From JBEKYH01 sp049511115 (GTDB lineage: Bacteria; Planctomycetota; Phycisphaerae; Tepidisphaerales; Tepidisphaeraceae): a stretch of DNA of 5,149 bases. The position numbers were made by a program, and so were the translations under genes. Shown piece by piece: positions 1 through 5,149 of the stretch. Location of the stretch: the NCBI GenBank assembly GCA_049511115.1, contig JBEKYH010000382.1:1-5149 (forward strand). Reading direction: 5' to 3'. The notes beneath the pieces were generated by a model that saw nothing but the letters and a program-made list of their open reading frames with translations, was not told the origin of the DNA and did not search any database. How positions within the stretch are numbered: position 1 is the first letter of the stretch; the number at the start of each line of letters is the position of its first letter.

Positions 1-296
1 CCGCAGCCGTATCGGCAGGCCGCAGAATAGAGCGGCGACGTACGCGACTGTGGCAGGGCACAAGCGCATTGGCCGCAGTTTTGTGCGTGGCGATTTGGTT
101 CGATGCCGGTAATCACGCGGTTCCACCTACTCAGTCGCCCCCGCAATGGACAACCTCCGCAAAGACGGTGATCGAACCGTTGCCGGAGGAGAGCGTCGCC
201 CGGCTGCAAGCGGCGGTTGAATTGCACGGGTTGGATGGCCTGCCGCCGTTGGATCGGCCGGGGGATAAGCCCGTTCACGTGTCAGATTTCTTCTGA
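1..296 (+). CDS. Small single-pass membrane protein, 3' part (start outside window)
   Basis: The reading frame (codons beginning at base 3) is open from the window edge to the TGA at 294-296, giving 97 visible residues, so the true start probably lies upstream. A TTG at 69 could serve as a start but would remove the basic stretch. The visible N-terminal part is strongly basic (RRIERRRTR, residues 7-15) and is followed by a hydrophobic segment at about residues 16-33. By the positive-inside rule this suggests a cytoplasmic N-terminus, one membrane helix and a roughly 60-residue Pro-rich tail outside, ending in VSDFF. I do not recognise the family. Short proteins of this shape often sit in planctomycete operons, sometimes beside ECF sigma factor genes, but no sigma factor is visible here. 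The next gene starts 19 bases downstream, so co-transcription is likely. The call as coding rests on the open frame, the helix pattern and the fit to the next gene. Confidence 0.55.
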   Translation, partial: AAVSAGRRIERRRTRLWQGTSALAAVLCVAIWFDAGNHAVPPTQSPPQWTTSAKTVIEPLPEESVARLQAAVELHGLDGLPPLDRPGDKPVHVSDFF

Positions 297-305
297 ATTT
301 CAAAT

Positions 306-309
306 GAGG
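306..309 (+). promoter_or_regulatory. Shine-Dalgarno site for the secreted hypothetical protein
   Basis: GAGG lies 6 bases before the ATG at 316. It decides the start: the in-frame ATG at 304 overlaps this site and would add MRCA ahead of the signal peptide, while starts further upstream (from 217) would run through the preceding gene. Confidence 0.6.
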
Positions 310-315
310 TGTGCC

Positions 316-1710
316 ATGAAACGATTCGCTTTGGCATTGGCAGGGATCTTCTGCCTTTTGCAAACTGGTTTGGCGCAAGCCCAGTCGGGAATCAGCGACA
401 CGCGAGAGTTTGAGCTGACGCCGATTGCCCCGCCCTCCCCGGCGCTGAAATATGAGCTGCTCTTTGATCCGCAAGATCGCCGGCCCGGGAACGCCGCCCT
501 ACTGTATTTCCAGGCCGAAGCGCTGATGGGCCAGGAATATGCCCAGAAAATTGCCGACGCCGAAGATGCTTACCAGGCCAAGGACGACGCGAAGTTCACC
601 GCGCTGGCCGCGAAACTCGATTACCCCAGCGTGCAGGCGATTCTGGACCTGGCCGGCCGCTGTGACTTCTACGATCGAGAGGCTCCGCTGCACGAGCGCG
701 GATCGTTTGCGATGTTGCCCTATCTGAATACGTCGCGGGTCATCGCCGACTGGCTTGAAGTCCGGGCAATCGCGCAAGTGCGAACGGGCCAGGTTGCCGA
801 CGCGATTGGGACCCTGAGACTGGGCCTGGAACTGGGCCGAAAAGTGGGCAGCGAACCAGTGCTGGTCAGCGGTTTGGTTGGCTGCGGGATCATCGCGGTC
901 ATGTCCAGCAATCCGATGACCGAACTCATGAACCGCCCCGATGCGCCCAATCTCTACTGGGCCTTGGCCAGTCTGCCGCGGCCATTAATGAGCTTCCAGC
1001 GCGCCCTGACGATGGAGCGGATCTATGTTGTTGCCGACCTTCCGGAACTGGCCGACCCCCATCTCGACGATTTTTCCGGCCAGCAGTGGCGCGATATCTT
1101 CGACAAAGCCGTTTCAATCGTGGGCGGTAACTCACCTGCCGCGCCTGCCAACGACGGCGCCTTTGCCAACCCGCAAGTGGTGGCCGAGGAGGTCAACCAC
1201 ACCTTGCCGCGGGCTTCGGAATATTACGCCCAATCTCATCACCTATCCGCCGACCAGGTGCAGCAGCTCGATCCATTCCAGGTGGTGGCGGCGTATTGGT
1301 ATCACGAATATCAGGTCGTAAGCGACGACTATTACAAACTGACGGCTTTCCCATACCCGCTGGCGATCACGAAGATGAACGAAGCCGCCGACAGGCTCAA
1401 AAAATTGGAGGCGGAGGAGCCGGCGAACGTGTTCCTGTTCTTCCATGCGTCATTGAACCGCGCCGCGGTGACGTTCGGCCGTGTGGATCGCATGTTAGCT
1501 GCCCTTACGGCCGTCGAGGCCATCCGCTCCTACGCCGCCGCCAACGGCGGCAAGCTGCCGCAGACCCTGGACGCAATCACGGACACGCCCGTTCTGGACA
1601 ATCCCGGAACCGGAAAGCCGTTTGATTATTCGGTTCAGGGAGACAGGGCGATCCTGTCGGATCAGTCGCTGGGGCTGCCGTTGAAGTATACTATTCGCAT
1701 TCGTAAATGA
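316..1710 (+). CDS. Secreted hypothetical protein, planctomycete type (464 aa)
   Basis: The start at 316 is chosen because GAGG lies 6 bases upstream and because it opens a textbook Sec signal peptide: Lys-Arg at residues 2-3, a hydrophobic core at about 4-19, and a probable cleavage site AQA|QS after residue 22. The mature protein of about 440 residues should be exported. It is largely predicted helical. A segment near residues 120-200 (ADWLEVRAIAQVRTGQVADAI, then LRLGLELGRKVG) resembles tetratricopeptide-like helical hairpins. It is followed by a hydrophobic stretch (LVSGLVGCGIIAVMSS) and by APNLYWALASLPRP, a pattern I associate with planctomycete hypothetical proteins. The last 75 residues (AVEAIRSYAAANGGKLPQTL, then DNPGTGKPFDYSV) recall the C-terminal region of type II secretion pseudopilins, but no prepilin signal is present. 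No catalytic motif is seen and no function is assigned. The stop overlaps the start of the next gene by 4 bases. Confidence 0.85.
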   Translation: MKRFALALAGIFCLLQTGLAQAQSGISDTREFELTPIAPPSPALKYELLFDPQDRRPGNAALLYFQAEALMGQEYAQKIADAEDAYQAKDDAKFTALAAKLDYPSVQAILDLAGRCDFYDREAPLHERGSFAMLPYLNTSRVIADWLEVRAIAQVRTGQVADAIGTLRLGLELGRKVGSEPVLVSGLVGCGIIAVMSSNPMTELMNRPDAPNLYWALASLPRPLMSFQRALTMERIYVVADLPELADPHLDDFSGQQWRDIFDKAVSIVGGNSPAAPANDGAFANPQVVAEEVNHTLPRASEYYAQSHHLSADQVQQLDPFQVVAAYWYHEYQVVSDDYYKLTAFPYPLAITKMNEAADRLKKLEAEEPANVFLFFHASLNRAAVTFGRVDRMLAALTAVEAIRSYAAANGGKLPQTLDAITDTPVLDNPGTGKPFDYSVQGDRAILSDQSLGLPLKYTIRIRK

Positions 1711-1898
1711 GCGACGAGGCGCCGATGGAGATGGAACCACTCAAGAACGATAGCGATTACAGACGCGTTCTGCGTGAAATCGAGACGCTCATGGACTCAA
1801 CGGCCCATAGCGCCGCTGGTGACCGCCTCGATAGGCTGGTTGCTCTCGCCCAGGCGTGGGAGGAGAAGCATCACAGGATCGAAGCTCCCGCGGAGTAA
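1707..1898 (+). CDS. HigA-like antitoxin N-terminal domain, without HTH (63 aa)
   Basis: The protein matches, from memory, the N-terminal region of HigA/COG5499-type antitoxins, which begin roughly with KPI..EADY.AAL.EIE.LMD, then GDRLD.L..L.EAYE.KH.PI.PPDP. Here the same order is seen: PLKNDSDYRRVLREIETLMD at residues 11-30, GDRLDRLVALAQAWEEKHHRI further on, then a short IEAPAE end. Family members normally continue with a helix-turn-helix domain of about 55 residues. Here a TAA follows at once, and only 67 bases separate it from the next gene, too few to hide the missing half in another frame. No HigB-like toxin gene is adjacent. The start at 1707 (ATGA overlap with the upstream stop) suggests translational coupling. 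The in-frame ATG at 1725 has GAGG at 1716-1719 and would match the family N-terminus better, so it is a serious alternative. It may be a stand-alone protein-interaction domain or a truncated remnant. Confidence 0.7.
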   Translation: MSDEAPMEMEPLKNDSDYRRVLREIETLMDSTAHSAAGDRLDRLVALAQAWEEKHHRIEAPAE

Positions 1899-1921
1899 AC
1901 ACGCCACTGCTCTCGGCCCAA

Positions 1922-1945
1922 GGCCGGCCCTTGCCACTGCCGGCC
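1922..1945. repeat. GC-rich inverted repeat in the intergenic gap
   Basis: Perfect 7-base arms GGCCGGC (1922-1928) and GCCGGCC (1939-1945) are separated by a 10-base loop. The repeat lies in the 67-base gap between the HigA-like gene and the dehydrogenase gene. No T-run follows, so it is not a canonical Rho-independent terminator. An 8-base direct repeat, GCCACTGC at 1903-1910 and 1933-1940, overlaps the second arm. It could mark a transcript boundary or an operator, but in GC-rich DNA it may be chance. Confidence 0.3.
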
Positions 1946-1965
1946 ATTCGGATATCTCTGTACGC

Positions 1966-2943
1966 ATGAACGGCGAACCGCTGGTCATCTGGTGCAACGC
2001 CCGCCTTCGGCCCGAGGCGATCGACAAACTCCGCGGCGGGTTGACCGCGCATCGGCTCATCCTTTCCGAAAAGATCGTGAACAATTTGCAGCCGGGAATT
2101 CCCGATGCGTTGCTGGCCGAGGCGGACGTCGCGTTCGGCCAGCCCGACGCGAAGCAGGTGATCGAACTGCCCGGACTTCGCTGGGTCCAATTAAGCAGTG
2201 CCGGTTATGCCCGTTACGACCGCCCTGATCTGCGCGGAGCATTGCAAACGCGCGGGGCTTTGCTCACCAACGCCTCCTCCGTCTTCACTGAGCCGTGCGC
2301 GCAACATGCCCTGGCTTTCATCCTCGCCGCCGCGCGGCAGATTCCCGCGGCGATCCTTGAGCAACAGCGTTCACAGGCCTGGTCCGCGTCATCCCTCCGC
2401 CACCAGTCGCGCCTGCTCAACGGCCAGACGATTCTGATCGTCGGTTTCGGCGCCATCGGCCGCCGCCTCGCGGAATTGCTTGGTCCATTTGGCGTAAATC
2501 TCCTGGCAGTCCGCCGCCAACCGGCCGCGGGTCAACCGGCGTACGTTCATGCAACCAGCGAGCTCGATGGCCTTCTGCCCCTGGCCGACCACATCGTGAA
2601 TATTCTTCCCTCCAGCGAAGCCACACAACATTTCTTCGGCGCCCAGCGCCTCGAGCGCGCCAAAGCGGGCGCGGTTTTCCACAACATCGGGCGCGGAACC
2701 ACGGTCGATCAGACGGCCCTGCGCAAGTGCCTGGAATCCGGCCGCCTGGGCGCTGCGTATCTCGACGTGACCGACCCCGAGCCGCTGCCCAAAGGCGATC
2801 CGCTCTGGACCGCGCCGAATTGTTTCATCACCCCGCACACCGCCGGCGGATCGATCGACGAATTTGATCGGGCCGTGCAACATTTTCTGGATAACCTCGC
2901 CCGCTTTCAGGCCGGCCAGGAATTGCGCGACCGCGTGGTTTGA
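1966..2943 (+). CDS. D-2-hydroxyacid dehydrogenase, NAD(P)-dependent (325 aa)
   Basis: The product belongs to the D-isomer-specific 2-hydroxyacid dehydrogenase family, which interconverts 2-oxoacids (glyoxylate, hydroxypyruvate, phenylpyruvate and others) and D-2-hydroxyacids in the cytoplasm. The N-terminal substrate-binding part includes WVQLSSAG at residues 73-80. The Rossmann dinucleotide motif GFGAIG is at 160-165. The catalytic set is complete: Arg243 in NIGRG, Glu272 in DPEP, and His291 in TPHTAGG. The length of 325 fits the short GhrA/GhrB-like members; there is no C-terminal ACT regulatory domain as in many SerA proteins. After the second beta strand the sequence reads AVRR (181-184) without the acidic residue usual in NAD-preferring enzymes, so NADP use is possible. 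The ATG at 1966 has no clear Shine-Dalgarno, but upstream frame extension shows no family similarity. The next gene begins 32 bases downstream. The substrate cannot be told from sequence. Confidence 0.9.
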   Translation: MNGEPLVIWCNARLRPEAIDKLRGGLTAHRLILSEKIVNNLQPGIPDALLAEADVAFGQPDAKQVIELPGLRWVQLSSAGYARYDRPDLRGALQTRGALLTNASSVFTEPCAQHALAFILAAARQIPAAILEQQRSQAWSASSLRHQSRLLNGQTILIVGFGAIGRRLAELLGPFGVNLLAVRRQPAAGQPAYVHATSELDGLLPLADHIVNILPSSEATQHFFGAQRLERAKAGAVFHNIGRGTTVDQTALRKCLESGRLGAAYLDVTDPEPLPKGDPLWTAPNCFITPHTAGGSIDEFDRAVQHFLDNLARFQAGQELRDRVV

Positions 2944-2961
2944 GATTCGATCGTCGCCCAC

Positions 2962-2965
2962 GGAG
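2962..2965 (+). promoter_or_regulatory. Shine-Dalgarno site for the short DeoC-like gene
   Basis: GGAG lies 10 bases before the ATG at 2976. It supports that ATG over the TTG at 2940, which overlaps the stop of the dehydrogenase gene and would add 12 residues not typical of the DeoC N-terminus. Confidence 0.45.
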
Positions 2966-2975
2966 TTTTCTCCCC

Positions 2976-3653
2976 ATGACCGCCAGCGATCTTGCCCGCC
3001 GCATCGATCACACGTTGCTCAATCCCGAAGCGGGCTTAGCCGATATTCGGCGGTTTCTCACCGAGGCACGGCGCTTTCCCTTTGCCTCCGTCTGTATCGG
3101 CCCGCGCTGGGTCGCGGTTGCTCGCGAGATTCTCGACGGAACCGGAATCCTGGTCTGCACCGTGGCCGGTTTCCCGCAGGGGATTTCCAGGCCGAGTGTG
3201 AAGACAATCGAGGCAATTCTCGCCATCAAGGAAGGGGCCGACGAGATTGATATCGTGGCTCATCTTCCGCCGCTCCTTGCCGGCGACGCCAATGCGGTAA
3301 AGGCGGAACTTCTGGAGATCGTCCGCGGCGCTCGCGCCGCGCGGCCGGACGTGGTAATCAAGGTGATCGTGGAATCGGCCCTGCTCATGCAGTTTCCGCC
3401 GCAGCAAGCCGAGAGCGCCATCGCCGCCGCCTGCCGGGCCGTCCGCGAGAGCGGCTGCGATTTCATCACCACCAGCACCGGTTTCCACCCGGCAGGGGGG
3501 GCCAGCGTGGCCGCGGTTGCCCTGATGCGCAAGCACGCCGACGGAATCAAAGTCAAAGCCGCCGGCGGAATTGGCGACCGCGCCGCGGCCGAGGCCATGC
3601 TGGCCGCCGGCGCCGATCGTCTAGGCATGATCGGTTCGCTGGCCATCTTATAA
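2976..3653 (+). CDS. DeoC-like aldolase paralog lacking the Schiff-base lysine (225 aa)
   Basis: The fold and length are those of short bacterial deoxyribose-phosphate aldolases (class I, TIM barrel). The start gives the expected RIDHTLLNPEA opening (residues 9-19; the family usually has LLKP). Other family landmarks are VAGFPQG (63-69), GADEID with Asp92 matching E. coli Asp102, VIKVIVE with Lys129, and IKVKAAGG with Lys194 matching E. coli Lys201. The oddity is at residues 162-169, DFITTSTG: Thr165 (codon ACC at 3468-3470) replaces the Lys that forms the Schiff base (E. coli Lys167). In the C-terminal phosphate loop, RLGMIGS (215-221) replaces the usual RIGTSSG or RFGASS, losing the serines. 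ASVCIGP also replaces the common SVCVNP. The frame is intact, so this is not a decayed pseudogene. Ordinary DeoC activity is doubtful; it may act on another substrate or as a partner of the intact DeoC starting 25 bases downstream. Family membership is sure, function is not. Confidence 0.85.
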   Translation: MTASDLARRIDHTLLNPEAGLADIRRFLTEARRFPFASVCIGPRWVAVAREILDGTGILVCTVAGFPQGISRPSVKTIEAILAIKEGADEIDIVAHLPPLLAGDANAVKAELLEIVRGARAARPDVVIKVIVESALLMQFPPQQAESAIAAACRAVRESGCDFITTSTGFHPAGGASVAAVALMRKHADGIKVKAAGGIGDRAAAEAMLAAGADRLGMIGSLAIL

Positions 3654-3678
3654 GAAATCCAGCATAATCAATCTTCGC

Positions 3679-4572
3679 ATGTTCTCCGCCGCCACAGTAC
3701 CGACCATCGATCAGATCGGCGTCGAAGATCGCGTCGATCGCCTCGCCAAGCGCAGCATCAAGAAGGCCGCCAAAGTCCACGCCCTGAAACTCGCCCTTTC
3801 GATGATCGACCTGACGACCCTGGAAGGGGCTGATTCTCCCGGCAAGGTGACCCAGCTTTGCCGCAAGGCCATCCACCTTCACGACACGCTCCCTGACCTC
3901 CCGCACGTCGCCGCGGTGTGCGTCTATCCGAGCCTGGTGCGCACCGCCCGCCTAGCGCTGGCGGGCACGACGGTGAAAGTCGCCGCCGTCGCCACCGGCT
4001 TCCCCAGCGGTCAATACCCGCGCGAAACCAAACTGGCCGACACGCGTTTTGCCGTCGAAGAAGGCGCTGACGAAATCGACATGGTCATCAGCCGCGGCCA
4101 TTTCCTCGCCGGCGATTATTCATTCGTCTTTGATGAGATTGCCGCGATCAAGGAGGCCGCCGGCAAGGCGCATTTGAAGGTCATTCTGGAAACCGGCGAG
4201 CTGGGAACCCTCGACGCCGTCCGCCGGGCCAGCGACCTGGCCATGCACGCCGGCGCCGACTTCATCAAGACCAGCACCGGCAAGGTCCAGCCCGCCGCGA
4301 CGCCGCAGGTCACGCTGGTCATGCTCGAAGCCATCCGCGATTTTTATTACGCCACCGGCAAAAAGATCGGCATGAAGCCCGCCGGCGGAATCTCCACCGC
4401 CAAGACCGCGCTGCAGTACCTGGTCATGCTGCGGGAGACGCTCGGCCAGGACTGGCTCACGCCGGACTTGTACCGCATCGGCGCCAGCCGTCTCGCCAAC
4501 GACATTCTCATGCAGTTGGCCAAGGAGCAGACCGGCGTTTACCAGTCGATCGAATATTTCTCGAAGGATTAA
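3679..4572 (+). CDS. deoC: Deoxyribose-phosphate aldolase, human DERA-like type (297 aa)
   Basis: This class I aldolase cleaves 2-deoxy-D-ribose 5-phosphate to D-glyceraldehyde 3-phosphate and acetaldehyde, the last step of deoxynucleoside breakdown in the cytoplasm. All key residues are present: Asp134 in GADEID, Lys167 in AHLKVILETGELGTL, the Schiff-base Lys197 in ADFIKTSTGK, and Lys233 in GMKPAGG. The phosphate loop reads YRIGASR (265-271). At 297 residues it is longer than E. coli DeoC (259). It resembles human DERA along its length: the N-terminal segment ending in MIDLTTLEG (42-50; human CIDLTTLSG), VCVYP (80-84), AIRDFYYATGKKIGMKPAGG (218-237; human has AIRDFFWKTGNKIGFKPAGG) and the LYRIGAS region. 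The N-terminal similarity supports the ATG at 3679, although no clear Shine-Dalgarno precedes it. The aldehyde dehydrogenase gene begins 10 bases after the stop, which fits removal of the acetaldehyde product. Confidence 0.95.
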   Translation: MFSAATVPTIDQIGVEDRVDRLAKRSIKKAAKVHALKLALSMIDLTTLEGADSPGKVTQLCRKAIHLHDTLPDLPHVAAVCVYPSLVRTARLALAGTTVKVAAVATGFPSGQYPRETKLADTRFAVEEGADEIDMVISRGHFLAGDYSFVFDEIAAIKEAAGKAHLKVILETGELGTLDAVRRASDLAMHAGADFIKTSTGKVQPAATPQVTLVMLEAIRDFYYATGKKIGMKPAGGISTAKTALQYLVMLRETLGQDWLTPDLYRIGASRLANDILMQLAKEQTGVYQSIEYFSKD

Positions 4573-4582
4573 AAGTGCGATC

Positions 4583-5149
4583 ATGAGCAGCGCCGCCGAT
4601 AAGAAGACCGTCTCGCCGATCAACTTCGCGTCCGACTGGACCTACGCCCCCGCCCCGGAAACCGGCAAGGTTTCCATCGCGCCGTGCTACGACTTGTTCA
4701 TCAACGGCAAATTCACGCCGCCGGCCAAGGGCCGATATTTCGCCACCATCAATCCCGCGAACGAAAAGAAAATCGCCGAAGTCGCCGAAGCTTCCGCAGC
4801 GGACGTGGACAAGGCCGTCAAGTCCGCCCGGACGGCTTACGAAAAAGTCTGGTCGAAGATGCCGCCGGCGGAGCGCGGCAAGTATATCTACCGCATTGCT
4901 CGCATCATCCAGGAGCGGGCCCGCGAGCTGGCGATCATCGAAACCATGGACGGCGGCAAACCAATCCGCGAATCGCGCGACGTTGATGTGCCGCTGGTCG
5001 CCGCTCACTTTTTCTACTACGCCGGCTGGGCTGATAAGCTCGATTACGCTTTTCCCGGCCGCAAAGCTCTGCCGATCGGCGTCGCCGGCCAGATCATCCC
5101 GTGGAATTTTCCCCTGCTCATGGCCGCGTGGAAAATCGCGCCGGCCCTG
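4583..5149 (+). CDS. Aldehyde dehydrogenase, N-terminal part (cut by window end)
   Basis: The visible 189 residues are the N-terminal part of an NAD(P)-dependent aldehyde dehydrogenase, which oxidises aldehydes to acids. Landmarks are DLFINGKF (37-44), TINPANEKKIAEVAEA (55-70), PPAERGKYIYRIARII (94-109), ETMDGGKP (120-127) and IIPWNFPLLMAAWKIAPAL at 171-189. Asn175 in PWNFP is the oxyanion-hole residue and Lys184 matches the coenzyme-binding Lys. The nucleotide loop and the catalytic Glu and Cys lie beyond the window, so activity cannot be confirmed. The first 35 or so residues precede the usual family start and have no signal peptide character. The opening ATG follows the deoC stop by 10 bases; AAGGA at 4564-4568 is the only purine-rich site nearby and is rather distant. 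Next to deoC, acetaldehyde is the likely substrate (inference). It looks like a non-acylating dehydrogenase rather than the CoA-acylating PduP/EutE type. Confidence 0.92.
   Translation, partial: MSSAADKKTVSPINFASDWTYAPAPETGKVSIAPCYDLFINGKFTPPAKGRYFATINPANEKKIAEVAEASAADVDKAVKSARTAYEKVWSKMPPAERGKYIYRIARIIQERARELAIIETMDGGKPIRESRDVDVPLVAAHFFYYAGWADKLDYAFPGRKALPIGVAGQIIPWNFPLLMAAWKIAPAL

Noticed and set aside
1931..1958. A possible promoter (TTGCCA, then TATCTC) before the dehydrogenase gene
   Set aside because: The -10 box matches poorly and the spacing would put the transcript start almost on the ATG at 1966.
1899..1965. A frameshifted helix-turn-helix half of the HigA-like protein
   Set aside because: The gap holds only about 22 codons and neither alternative frame reads like a helix-turn-helix, so a simple frameshift does not explain the missing domain.
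2389..2961. A 190-codon open frame on the - strand
   Set aside because: It lies antisense to the dehydrogenase gene, whose protein has complete family motifs. Its translation shows no recognisable family, and long antisense frames are common in GC-rich coding DNA.
3646..3655. The palindrome TCTTATAAGA containing a -10-like TATAAG at the end of the short DeoC-like gene
   Set aside because: No -35-like element lies at a suitable distance and the palindrome spans the stop codon. A short AT-rich palindrome is weak evidence for a promoter or operator.
4120..5008. Two 166-167 codon open frames on the - strand (4120-4623 and 4508-5008)
   Set aside because: They are antisense to deoC and the aldehyde dehydrogenase gene, whose motifs are certain. 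The translations are low-complexity, rich in Gly, Arg and Asp, and have no family resemblance.
2976..5149. Bacterial microcompartment locus, because some planctomycete compartments process aldehydes from sugar breakdown
   Set aside because: No shell protein gene is visible, the aldehyde dehydrogenase does not look CoA-acylating, and no amphipathic encapsulation peptide was recognised at the visible N-termini. Genes beyond the window cannot be excluded.
1..5149. tRNA, rRNA, CRISPR array, insertion sequence or attachment site
   Set aside because: No cloverleaf-like segment, regularly spaced repeat, transposase or long terminal inverted repeat was seen, and nearly all bases are accounted for by protein genes.

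Overview
The window is 5,149 bases of GC-rich bacterial DNA in which every supported gene lies on the + strand and almost no sequence is non-coding. The best guess for the source is a Planctomycetota genome. This rests on the style of the secreted hypothetical protein (for example its APNLYWALASLPRP stretch), on the small one-helix membrane protein before it, and on a eukaryote-like deoxyribose-phosphate aldolase. It is an impression from recognised sequence style, not a database result.

Left part (1-1898): the 3' end of a small protein with one membrane helix is followed 19 bases later by a 464-residue protein with a clear Sec signal peptide and no recognised function. The stop of that protein overlaps (ATGA) the start of a 63-residue protein that looks like the N-terminal half of a HigA-type antitoxin, without the DNA-binding helix-turn-helix half. 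A 67-base gap with a small GC-rich inverted repeat separates this group from the next.

Right part (1966-5149): four closely spaced genes (gaps of 32, 25 and 10 bases) look like a metabolic operon. They are a D-2-hydroxyacid dehydrogenase with a complete Arg/Glu/His catalytic set, a short DeoC-like protein, a long DeoC of the animal/human DERA type with all catalytic residues, and the N-terminal third of an NAD(P)-dependent aldehyde dehydrogenase cut by the window end. A simple reading is catabolism of 2-deoxyribose 5-phosphate. The long DeoC cleaves it to glyceraldehyde 3-phosphate and acetaldehyde, and the aldehyde dehydrogenase oxidises the acetaldehyde to acetate. The role of the 2-hydroxyacid dehydrogenase in this scheme is not clear.

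The most notable observation is the first DeoC-like protein. It keeps the fold motifs, the catalytic Asp and the second active-site Lys, but has Thr where the Schiff-base Lys should be (DFITTSTG instead of DFIKTSTG). It also lacks the usual serines of the C-terminal phosphate-binding loop. It may be an inactive or repurposed partner of the intact DeoC encoded right after it.
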